DNA from: Streptomyces sp. A012304
GTDB lineage: Bacteria; Actinomycetota; Actinomycetes; Streptomycetales; Streptomycetaceae
NCBI RefSeq assembly: GCF_026008495.1
Contig: NZ_BQUN01000003.1
Coordinates: forward strand, 1-64,000
Length of the DNA stretch: 64,000 nucleotides
Direction: 5' to 3'
This document shows, piece after piece, positions 8,333 through 15,639 of this stretch (position 1 is the stretch's first letter; each line of letters begins with the position of its first letter). The position numbers and the translations under genes were made by a program. Below the pieces are notes generated by a model. That model was not told the origin of the DNA and ran no database searches. It saw only the letters and a list, made by a program, of their open reading frames with translations.

Positions 8333-9340
8333 ATGACGACAGGTCGGCTCGGGCAGGAAGCCGCGCCGCCGAACGCGGCCTATGCCGGGCAGGTCGTGCA
8401 TTTTCCGGATCCGGTCCGGGCCGCGCGTCATCCGAGGGGGGTGCGGGTGGATGAGCGTGGTTTCCCGGACTTCTCGCCTTATGCGCGGGCGGCGGCGGAG
8501 ATCGCGGAGCCGCCGGAGGGTTTCGGGGTCGACGAGTTGCGGTTGACGGACTATGTGTCGGCGAACGCGGCGTTGGCGGCGTCGGGTCATGAGTTGTGGG
8601 ACACGGTGGCGCAGGTGGCGACGCCGCATGGCTGGACGTGGCATCACGTGGCGGGTTCGCGGCGGTTGGAGTTGGTGCCGGTCGAGGTGAAGGCGTTGTT
8701 GCGGCATCACGGTGGTGTGGCGACGGCGGCGGTGGATCAGGGCAAGCGGGGGACGCGGCCGTTGCAGGAGACGCGTCCGGCGCATTTCGGGTTGCCGAAG
8801 TCGGGTGTGGCGGTGACGGAGTCGCAGGTGCAGGGGGTCGAGGAGGATCTCGGGTACCGGTTGCCGGGTGCGTATCGGTCGTTCTTGAAGGCGGCCGGTG
8901 GGTGTGCGCCGGTGGGTGCGGCGTTGGACGCGGAGTTGGGGCTGCTGGTGGACCAGCCGTTCTTCACGGTGCGGGACGAGGCGGCGGTCAACGACCTGGT
9001 GTATGTGAACAAGTGTCTGCGTGACCATCTGACGAAGGACTTTCTGGGCGTCGGTTTCGTGCAGGGTGGTCTGCTGGCGGTGAAGGTGAAGGGGGAGCGG
9101 GTCGGTTCGGTGTGGTTCTGCGCGTACGACGACGCGCGGGATGTGGATGCGTCGTGGTCGCCGGCGGAGCGGATGGAGCGGTTGTTGCTGCCGTGCGGTG
9201 CGGACTTCGATGAGTTCCTGTCGCGGCTCGCGGGTCAGCCGCCGGAGTTGGAGACGGTGGCGAATCTGATGGTGGACGGCGGTTTCGCGCGGGCTGTTCC
9301 CGTGTCGTCCGGTTCTTCTGTTTCTTCCGTGGGGGAGTGA
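8333..9340 (+). CDS. WHH-like nuclease-fold domain fused to an SMI1/KNR4 (SUKH) domain
   Basis: A 335-residue protein in two parts. Residues about 20-130 look like an HNH/Endo VII-superfamily WHH toxin domain: DELRLTDYVSANAALAASGH, then GWTWHH (Trp103-His104-His105), then LELVPVEVKALLRHHGG. In WHH toxins I recall a His at the position that is Lys120 here, so the fold may be catalytically dead. Residues about 160-310 are an SMI1/KNR4 domain (LGYRLPGAYRSFLKAAGG ... VGSVWFCAYDD). ATG 8333 with GCAGGGGG upstream is chosen over GTG 8312. It lies seven bases upstream of the SUKH-4 fusion gene, certainly one operon. The role could be an immunity protein carrying a decoy toxin fold. Confidence 0.75.
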   Translation: MTTGRLGQEAAPPNAAYAGQVVHFPDPVRAARHPRGVRVDERGFPDFSPYARAAAEIAEPPEGFGVDELRLTDYVSANAALAASGHELWDTVAQVATPHGWTWHHVAGSRRLELVPVEVKALLRHHGGVATAAVDQGKRGTRPLQETRPAHFGLPKSGVAVTESQVQGVEEDLGYRLPGAYRSFLKAAGGCAPVGAALDAELGLLVDQPFFTVRDEAAVNDLVYVNKCLRDHLTKDFLGVGFVQGGLLAVKVKGERVGSVWFCAYDDARDVDASWSPAERMERLLLPCGADFDEFLSRLAGQPPELETVANLMVDGGFARAVPVSSGSSVSSVGE

Positions 9341-9347
9341 TCGGGCG

Positions 9348-12134
9348 ATGGTGACGTTCGCGCAGGCGCAGGAGCGCGGGGAAGAGTGGATCAACGGGGA
9401 CGTTCCGGCGTATCAGCATCGTGAGGTGCGGGTGCGGGAGTTCGATCTCGGGTTCGTGGTGTGGGGTGAGGACCGTGCGGAGGGGCCGCGTTCGGACGGG
9501 GGTGCGCAGCGGTTGGTGGTCGCCCGGGACAGCGGGGAGGCGACGTTGTGGCCGTCGTTGCCGGTGGGTGAGGTGATTCGGCGGTACGAGGAGGAGTACG
9601 GGCGTAGGGAGGCCGTGGCGGAGCCGGCGCCGGCGGCTGCGGCGCGGGTGGATCTGAATCAGACGTCGTTCTTGTTGTCGCCGCCGGAGTGGTTGCAGGA
9701 GGCGGCGGACAGGTTGGGGGTTTCTGAGGGGCGGGGGGTGGATTCGGGGGCGGCTTCTTCGTCCTCGGCGTCCTCGGCGTCCGTGTCCTCCGCGCCGTCT
9801 GCGTCCTCCTCGCCGTCCGTGCCTGTGACGGGTGATCCGTCGTTGCCGCAGACGCAGGCGGGGGCGCCTTCGGCGCCGGTGGGGGCGACGCCCTGGACGG
9901 GGACGGACACCAACGCCGATTCGGGTGACGACCGTTCGGTGCCGTTGCCGGCGACGGTGTTCGCGCCGCCGTTGAGCGGTTCGGACGACGAGACGCCGCC
10001 GCCGTCGTCGTCGTCCCTGCCGGATGCCAAGACGGCGTTGATGTCGGGTGGCAGTCAGCTTCCCCGGACGACGGTCGCGCCGGCGCTCGGTGAGCAGGGT
10101 GCGTCCGGTGGTGTGCCGGGTGGGTCGCAGGGCGGTTCGCAGGGTGCGGGGATCCCGGCCGCGGTTCCGCCGGGGAGTACGCCTCCTCCGCAGCCGCAGC
10201 CGCAGCCGCAGCCGCAGCCGCAGCCGCATTCGGGGTCGGGTGCGCCGTCGTACTCTCCGCAGGGGCCCGGGACGCCGCCTCCGGGTGGTCCGGGTACTCC
10301 GGCGCGGCCGATCGCGCCGGACGCCGGTGACATCTCCGATGCCGCGACCAGCAAGGCGGCGCCGCCGCCGCGGCGTGCGCGCGGGGGTGGGGCGACGCCG
10401 CCGCCTCCGCCGGGCGCGCCGGGGACGCCGGGCGCGCGGCCGGGCAGTACGCCGCCGCCTCCGTCCGGTCCGGGTGCGCCCGGGGCTCCGGCCGGTGGTT
10501 ATGTGCCCACGCAGATGGTGTCGGCGCTCGGCCCTGAGGGGCCGGGTGGGCCGGGTGCGCCTCAGGGGCCGGGCGGCCCGAACACGCCCCCGCCGCCTCC
10601 CGCGCCCGGTGGTACGCCCCCGGGTGGGGTGCACCACGCGGCGACGATGCTGGCCGATCCCAGCCAGATGGGCACGGGTGGGGGCGCTCCGCAGCCGCCG
10701 GGTGCCCCTGGTGCTCCGGGTGCCCCTGGCGCCCCTGGAATGCCTCACGCGCCGGGCGCTCCGCAGCCGCCGGGCGCCCCTGGAATGCCTCACGCGCCGG
10801 GCGCTCCGCAGCCGCCGGGCGCCCCGGGGATGCCTCACGCGCCGGGCGCTCCCGGTGTGCCCGGTGGCGCTCCCGGTATGCCCGGTGCGCCTGGCGCGCA
10901 GGGTTCGGCCGGGGGGCCGCAGGGTGCCGTGCACCACGCGGCGACGATGCTGGCCGGGCCCCCGTCGGGCGGTCCCGGTGTGCCCCCGCCGCCGCACGCC
11001 CCCGGCGCCCCGGGGATGCCTCCGGGCGCCCCGCAGCCGATGCCGCCCGGTGGGATGCCACCCGGCGCCATGCCGCCCGGTGGTATGCCGCCTGGTGGTA
11101 TGCCGCCGGGTGGGCCGGTGCCGGGGCAGCCGCCGGCGTACGGGTATCCGCAGCAGGGGCAGCCGACGGTCGGTCCGGGCTACCAGGCGGTGCTGCGCTA
11201 CCGGGCGCAGGACGGGTCGGAGCAGCAGCTGATCCGGCGTTCGGCGCCGGGGACGCCGCACCCGGAGTGGCAGATCTTCCACGAGCTGCGGGCGATGAAC
11301 GTGCCGCCGGACCAGGTGCTGGAGCTGCACACCGAGCTGGAGTCGTGTGAGCTGCCGGGCGCGTACTGCGCGCGGATGATCCGGGAGCAGTGGCCGCAGG
11401 CGCGGATCACGAGCATCGCGCCGTACGGCACGGATCACGCGAGCCGGCAGCAGGGGATGCAGCAGTTGCTGGCGCACCAGGGCGAGTTGCACCAGGTGGC
11501 CGACGGTCCCGCGCGGCCGGGGCCGGTGCGGGCGCCGTTGCCGCCGGTGCAGCCGGTTCCGCCGGTACCGCCGGAGGCGATCGCTCAGGAGCTGGGTGCG
11601 GCGTTCGGGCCGGGTGTGTTCCGGTTCGAGCAGGCGGCGGTGTCCCGGCAGGGTGTGCCGCCGGTGGTGGCGCACACGCTGGTGGCGGCGGGTCTGCCGA
11701 TGGACATGGGTCCGTTCTTCTGGGCGCAGGCCCAGCCGGGGCGGCCGGTGCCGACGCTGGCCGAGCTGGCGGCCGAGCGGGGTGTGCAGCCGGCGCCGGA
11801 CGCGGGCTCGTACCTGGTGATGGGCAGTGACTTCGGCAGGGCGATCTGTGTGCAGTACGGGACGGCGAACATCGTCGCGGTGCCAGTGGAGGCGGGGCCG
11901 GGCGGGGCGCCGGTGCCGCCGCAGTTCGTGAACACGGGGCTGCCGGAGTTCGCGCGCTGCCTGGCGCTGCTCGGGCGGATGTGGCGGCTGCGGTTCGGGC
12001 TGAACCAGGAGCAGGCGGGCCGGTGGACGGTCGACTTCCAGGCGCAGTTGGCGGCGTTGGACCCGGCCGCGCTGGGGTCGCCGGAGAGCTGGTGGTCGGT
12101 GCTGCTGGAGCAGATGTGGGACGGGCTGCTGTGA
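9348..12134 (+). CDS. Imm35/YrhB-like + Pro/Gly linker + XOO_2897-like deaminase + SUKH-4 fusion
   Basis: A 928-residue cytosolic multidomain protein. Residues 1-90 (MVTFAQAQERGEEWING ... WPSLPVGEVIRRYEEEYG) resemble the Imm35/YrhB immunity family. Residues about 125-610 are a Ser/Pro/Gly-rich linker with collagen-like GAPGAPG repeats and recurring Thr-hydrophobic motifs. Residues about 620-720 carry His638-Pro-Glu640 and SCELPGAYC (Cys667-x6-Cys674), the arrangement I recall for the XOO_2897-type deaminase. The last ~200 residues (EAIAQELGAAFGPG ... MWDGLL) fit SUKH-4. Toxin and immunity folds are therefore on one chain. The ATG follows the upstream stop by seven bases, behind GGGGGAG. A strong terminator follows. 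Confidence 0.75.
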   Translation: MVTFAQAQERGEEWINGDVPAYQHREVRVREFDLGFVVWGEDRAEGPRSDGGAQRLVVARDSGEATLWPSLPVGEVIRRYEEEYGRREAVAEPAPAAAARVDLNQTSFLLSPPEWLQEAADRLGVSEGRGVDSGAASSSSASSASVSSAPSASSSPSVPVTGDPSLPQTQAGAPSAPVGATPWTGTDTNADSGDDRSVPLPATVFAPPLSGSDDETPPPSSSSLPDAKTALMSGGSQLPRTTVAPALGEQGASGGVPGGSQGGSQGAGIPAAVPPGSTPPPQPQPQPQPQPQPHSGSGAPSYSPQGPGTPPPGGPGTPARPIAPDAGDISDAATSKAAPPPRRARGGGATPPPPPGAPGTPGARPGSTPPPPSGPGAPGAPAGGYVPTQMVSALGPEGPGGPGAPQGPGGPNTPPPPPAPGGTPPGGVHHAATMLADPSQMGTGGGAPQPPGAPGAPGAPGAPGMPHAPGAPQPPGAPGMPHAPGAPQPPGAPGMPHAPGAPGVPGGAPGMPGAPGAQGSAGGPQGAVHHAATMLAGPPSGGPGVPPPPHAPGAPGMPPGAPQPMPPGGMPPGAMPPGGMPPGGMPPGGPVPGQPPAYGYPQQGQPTVGPGYQAVLRYRAQDGSEQQLIRRSAPGTPHPEWQIFHELRAMNVPPDQVLELHTELESCELPGAYCARMIREQWPQARITSIAPYGTDHASRQQGMQQLLAHQGELHQVADGPARPGPVRAPLPPVQPVPPVPPEAIAQELGAAFGPGVFRFEQAAVSRQGVPPVVAHTLVAAGLPMDMGPFFWAQAQPGRPVPTLAELAAERGVQPAPDAGSYLVMGSDFGRAICVQYGTANIVAVPVEAGPGGAPVPPQFVNTGLPEFARCLALLGRMWRLRFGLNQEQAGRWTVDFQAQLAALDPAALGSPESWWSVLLEQMWDGLL
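10683..10870. repeat. collagen-like coding repeats in the deaminase/SUKH-4 linker
   Basis: A unit of about 51 bases encoding GAPQPPGAPGMPHAP is repeated nearly identically about three times, flanked by shorter GAPG codon repeats. The repeats keep frame, so linker length probably varies between strains by whole units. Confidence 0.8.
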
Positions 12135-12165
12135 GGCGTACGCCCCGCTGACGGGTGTGTGGCGA

Positions 12166-12203
12166 GGGCCGGGCCGGGTCGTGTGACCGGGCCCGGCCCT
12201 TTC
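12166..12203 (+). terminator. terminator after the SUKH-4 fusion gene
   Basis: Positions 12166-12180 pair with 12185-12199 (14 of 15 base pairs) around a GTGT loop and are followed by TTT. It ends the rightward toxin/immunity operon. Confidence 0.85.
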
Positions 12204-12363
12204 GTATGCCTTCGGTGGGGGGCTTGTTCGTCCATGTGGGCTGTTATGGCACGTATTGCCGGACCCTTATGTCCGGAGTGTCGCGTTAGGCATGTAAGTC
12301 CGATACATCAAGATATGCGCGAAATCATTTTTTCGCGGCAGTCTGGTGGAGAGGGGCTACAGG
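12204..12363 (+). promoter_or_regulatory. AT-rich leader of the coiled-coil gene
   Basis: This stretch has far more A/T than its surroundings. It contains a hairpin CGCGAAA/TTTCGCG at 12318-12337 and an inverted CCGGAC/GTCCGG near 12263-12280. It probably holds the promoter and a structured 5' leader of the gene starting at 12364. No specific regulator site is recognised. Confidence 0.45.
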
Positions 12364-13251
12364 ATGAGCAGCGCAAGGGTGTCACCGCAGCAGCAATTCG
12401 CGACCGTTCGCGGGCGCGGCTACCGGCCCAAGGAAGTCGACGTGTACACCAGCACGCTCTCCGCCGAACGCGACGCCGCCTGGGAGCGGGTCGCCCGGCT
12501 CACGGTGCTGGTCAAGGACATGATGGTGGAGGCCGAGCGGCTGCGGGAGGCCGTGAAAGGGCTCGGGCCGCAGTCGTACGACAGCCTCGGGGAGCGCGCG
12601 CGGCAGCTCTTCCAGCTCGTGGAGGAAGAGGCGGCGGACGTCGTCGACCGGGCGCGGCGCGCGGCCGACGAGGAGCTGGCGCAGGCCGAGGAGCACGCGG
12701 ACACCGTGCGCCGGTCGGCGCAGGAGCACGCGGACGCGCTCCGCTCCGAGGCCAAGGAGCAGGCCCGGCTGCGGCTGGTCGCCGCGCGTGCCGAGGCGCA
12801 CGGGATCCGGGTCAGCGCCCGGCGCAAGGTGAAGGAGTTCCGGGGCGAGGCGCTCACGGCGCTGCGCGATGTGCGGCAGCGCACCGCCGCCATGCTCGTC
12901 GAACCGAAGAAGGAGTACGCCGAGAAGATGGCGGCGGAGGAGCGCGAGGCCGCCGAACGGGTCGCCGCCTTCGAGGCTCAGCACGCCGGTGCGGTGGCCC
13001 GCGCCGAGGAGGCGCTGGCCGACGCGCAGCGGGAGCTCGCCGAGGCGCATGAGGCGTCCCAGCGGCGCGAGGAGGAGGCACGCGCGCGTGCCGCCGAGAT
13101 CCTCGCCGAGGCCCGTCAGCGCAAGGAGCGCATCGCGCGCGAGACCGAGCGGGTGCTGCGCGAGCACGGCGAGCGGTGGGACCAGGTGCAGGCGCACATG
13201 GACTCCGTGCGCAACAACCTGAGCGCGCTCACGGGACGGGTGGTCGAGTAG
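12364..13251 (+). CDS. DivIVA/FilP-like coiled-coil cytoskeletal protein ('cellulose-binding protein')
   Basis: A 295-residue protein that is coiled coil over nearly its whole length after residue about 45, dominated by Ala, Glu, Arg and Gln heptads. The N-terminus, FATVRGRGYRPKEVDVYTSTLSAERDAAW, resembles the DivIVA-type start of Streptomyces proteins often annotated as cellulose-binding, such as FilP. Such proteins form intermediate-filament-like assemblies linked to tip growth. ATG 12364 follows GAGAGGGG; a GTG at 12346 is less likely. No signal peptide is present, so a true cellulose-binding role is improbable. Confidence 0.75.
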   Translation: MSSARVSPQQQFATVRGRGYRPKEVDVYTSTLSAERDAAWERVARLTVLVKDMMVEAERLREAVKGLGPQSYDSLGERARQLFQLVEEEAADVVDRARRAADEELAQAEEHADTVRRSAQEHADALRSEAKEQARLRLVAARAEAHGIRVSARRKVKEFRGEALTALRDVRQRTAAMLVEPKKEYAEKMAAEEREAAERVAAFEAQHAGAVARAEEALADAQRELAEAHEASQRREEEARARAAEILAEARQRKERIARETERVLREHGERWDQVQAHMDSVRNNLSALTGRVVE

Positions 13252-13284
13252 TTCCCCGCCTGTCCCTTCCCCGCTCGTCCTTCG

Positions 13285-14934
13285 TCAGCTGTCCCGTCGT
13301 GCCGCCCCCGCCAGGATCCAGCCCTCCACCGCCTCGTACTGGTGCCGCTGCTCCTGCGCCTTGCGGCGGCCGGAGGCGATCGTGCCGAGCCAGCCGAGGG
13401 CGAAGCCGAGGGGGATGGTGACCAGGCCGGTGGTGGTGAAGGGGAACCAGTTGAAGTCGGCGTCGGGGAAAGCGGCGGCGGGGGAGCCGGAGACGAGGTT
13501 GGTGCCCGGCATCAGCAGCAGCACGGAGAGGGTGCCGCCGATGAGGGTGCTGAGCAGGCCGGTGCGGGTGTAGCGGCGCCAGAAGAGGCTGTAGACGAGG
13601 GCGGGGGCCAGGGCCGAGGCGCCGAGGCAGAAGGAGAGGGTGACCAAGGGCTGGAGGCTGCGGTGCTGGACCTGGGCGGCCAGCAGGATCGTCGGCACGC
13701 CGACGGCCAGCGCGGACAGCCGGGCCAGCAGCATCTCGCGGCGCGGTGAGGTCTCACGCGCGCGTGCGGCGAAGACGTCGTGGGCGAGGGAGTTGGCGCA
13801 GGCGAGGATCATGCCGGCGACGGAGGCCAGGACGGTGAGGAAGATCGCCGTCGTCACGGTGGTGAACAGCAGCGTCTCGGCCGTGGACACCTCCCGCCCG
13901 AACGCGGCCCGTGAGCCCAGCAGATAGGCGGTGTTGCCCTGCGGGTCGGCGCCGGCGATCGCCGCGCGGCCGACCAGAGCCGTCGCGCCGACCGCGACGA
14001 CCGTGATGACCAGCACGAACAGCGCCACGGCCGACACCGCCCAGGACATCGAGCGGCGTACCTGGCGGGCGCTGGAGGCGGTGTACATGCGCATGGTGAT
14101 GTGCGGCAGGCAGGCGCCGCCGAGCACCACCGCGAGCTGGGAGCTGATCATGTCCAGGCCGGGGTGGGGGCCGGTGGAGAACTGGAGGCCGGAGTCGAGG
14201 AAGGCGTCGCCGAGGCCGCTGCCCCGGGCCGCCGCGTCGAACAGGGCGCCCGGGTTCCAGTCGAAGCGGTGCAGGACCAGGACGGCGACGACGGCGCCGG
14301 AGCCGAGCAGCATCACGATCTTCAGGATCTGGATCAGGGCGGTGCCCTTCATGCCGCCGATCGCCGCGTAGCTGATCATCAGGACGCCCATGCAGACCAT
14401 GCAGCCCGTCTTGACCGCGTCGCCGGAGAACCCCAGCAGGAACGCCAGGAGCTGGCCCGTGCCCGCGAGCTGTACCAGCATCATCGGCAACAGGGCGGCG
14501 ATCGTCACCGCGCACGCCGTGACGCGCACCGCGCGCCCCGGCATACGGCGGGCCAGGGCGTCGCCCATGGTGAACCGGCCCGCGTTGCGCAGCGGTTCGG
14601 CCAGCAGGAACATCAGCAGCATCAGCGACAGGGCCGTGCTCAGGGCGAGGACGATGCCGTCGTGGCCGTACAGGGCGATCACGCCGCCGGTGCCGAGGAC
14701 GGTGGCCGCCGAGATGTAGTCGCCGGCGACGGCCAGGCCGTTGCGCAGCGGGGACAGGGAGCGGTAGCCGGTGTAGAACTCGTCGAGGTCGTCGCGGTCG
14801 GGGCCGGTCATCACGCACAGCAGGAGGGTGACGGTGACGACGGCGGTGAACGCGACGAGGGACATCGTCTGTGCGTCGCCGCTGAGTTCGGTGAGTCCGT
14901 CGGCCGCGTGCGGGATCGTGCCGGGTGCGGTCAT
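13285..14934 (-). CDS. sodium/solute symporter (SSS family, ActP-like)
   Basis: Integral membrane permease of 549 residues with about 13 hydrophobic segments. The early FYTGYRSLSPLRNGLAVAGDYISAATVLGTGGVIALYG is typical of the acetate/monocarboxylate branch (ActP/MctC) of the SSS family. The start overlaps the stop of the upstream DUF485 gene (ATGA), the standard ActP-YjcH arrangement. The substrate is likely a short-chain monocarboxylate, but the sequence does not fix it. The C-terminus is a short charged tail (ASGRRKAQEQRHQYE). Confidence 0.85.
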   Translation of the reverse strand: MTAPGTIPHAADGLTELSGDAQTMSLVAFTAVVTVTLLLCVMTGPDRDDLDEFYTGYRSLSPLRNGLAVAGDYISAATVLGTGGVIALYGHDGIVLALSTALSLMLLMFLLAEPLRNAGRFTMGDALARRMPGRAVRVTACAVTIAALLPMMLVQLAGTGQLLAFLLGFSGDAVKTGCMVCMGVLMISYAAIGGMKGTALIQILKIVMLLGSGAVVAVLVLHRFDWNPGALFDAAARGSGLGDAFLDSGLQFSTGPHPGLDMISSQLAVVLGGACLPHITMRMYTASSARQVRRSMSWAVSAVALFVLVITVVAVGATALVGRAAIAGADPQGNTAYLLGSRAAFGREVSTAETLLFTTVTTAIFLTVLASVAGMILACANSLAHDVFAARARETSPRREMLLARLSALAVGVPTILLAAQVQHRSLQPLVTLSFCLGASALAPALVYSLFWRRYTRTGLLSTLIGGTLSVLLLMPGTNLVSGSPAAAFPDADFNWFPFTTTGLVTIPLGFALGWLGTIASGRRKAQEQRHQYEAVEGWILAGAARRDS

Positions 14935-15365
14935 CGGGAGGCCTCCCCGTGGCGGGTGGCGCGCCGGGCGTCGAGCGCGACCTGCTTGCGGATGCGTTCG
15001 GCGAGCGGATCGACGTGACGGCGGGCGGTGTGCTCGTAGAGGGCGATCGCCAGCAAGGCGACGGGGAGTTGGAGCAGGGCGAGCAGCAGCCCGGCGGGCA
15101 GGCCGGGGCCGACGCGGTGGGTCATCAGGGACGGGGCGTAGGCGGACAGGACGAGGAAGAGGACGAAGTAGCCGAGCGCGGTGAGCGTGGCGACCCGGCG
15201 TTGACGGCGGTAGGCGCCGCGCAGCAGCCGCAGGTCGCTGTGGTGCCCGAGCGGCGCGCGGTCGGCCGGGCGCCGGGCTGCGGGTGCGGGTTCGGGCGGG
15301 GGCGGCGGCTGCCAGGGGTAGGTGAGGTGGGGCGGATCGTGGGGCGGGAACGAGTCGTGGGACAT
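14931..15365 (-). CDS. DUF485 (YjcH-like) membrane protein
   Basis: A 144-residue companion of the SSS symporter. A Pro-rich, His-rich cytoplasmic N-terminus (about residues 1-40) precedes the DUF485 core. LLRGAYRRQRRVATLTALGYFVLFLVLSAYAP leads into a second hydrophobic hairpin (LPAGLLLALLQLPVALLAIALYEHTARRHVDPLAE). ATG 15365 has AAGGAG six bases upstream; the long upstream frame extension is not supported. Translationally coupled to the symporter through a 4-base overlap. DUF485 proteins are thought to support symporter assembly or activity; this is inferred from context. Confidence 0.85.
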   Translation of the reverse strand: MSHDSFPPHDPPHLTYPWQPPPPPEPAPAARRPADRAPLGHHSDLRLLRGAYRRQRRVATLTALGYFVLFLVLSAYAPSLMTHRVGPGLPAGLLLALLQLPVALLAIALYEHTARRHVDPLAERIRKQVALDARRATRHGEASR

Positions 15366-15533
15366 CCCGACTCCTTGCGTGGCTCGGGTCCGTGGCGGCG
15401 GACCGCAGGGAGGTGGGGGGTGCGAGCCACGCACGTTACCGGGGAGTACGGCGCTGCGCGAGGGTTTGGACAAACTGATCGGTCGGTATGCGCTTTCTTC
15501 GTCAAGAGGGCCCTGAGCTGGGGTGTTACCGCC

Positions 15534-15638
15534 GTTAACCCGCCCGGTCGCGAGCCGTCCCGTCGTCCGTCAACCCGCTCGGTCGGGAGCCGTCCCGACG
15601 TCCGTCAACCCGCCCGGTCGCGAGCCGTCCCGCCGTCC
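15534..15638. repeat. three tandem 35-bp repeats abutting the MFS stop codon
   Basis: Three copies, at 15534-15568, 15569-15603 and 15604-15638, follow the pattern GTYAACCCGCYCGGTCGSGA then GCCGTCCCGNCGTCC. Copy 3 ends right at the stop of the leftward MFS gene. They fill most of the spacer up to the DUF485 promoter region. Confidence 0.9.
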
Positions 15639-15639
15639 G

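Noticed and set aside
8026..8334. N-terminal extension of the YwqJ-like deaminase up to 8334
   Set aside because: The extension is low-complexity, overlaps the start of the divergent gene and lacks a ribosome site, whereas 8025 has a good one.
9391..11675. Ala/Pro/Arg-rich minus-strand frames opposite the SUKH-4 fusion
   Set aside because: Composition only mirrors the Pro/Gly linker on the plus strand; no start site or motif.
15534..15638. CRISPR or attachment site in the 35-bp repeats
   Set aside because: The units are directly tandem with no spacers, and no integrase is near.
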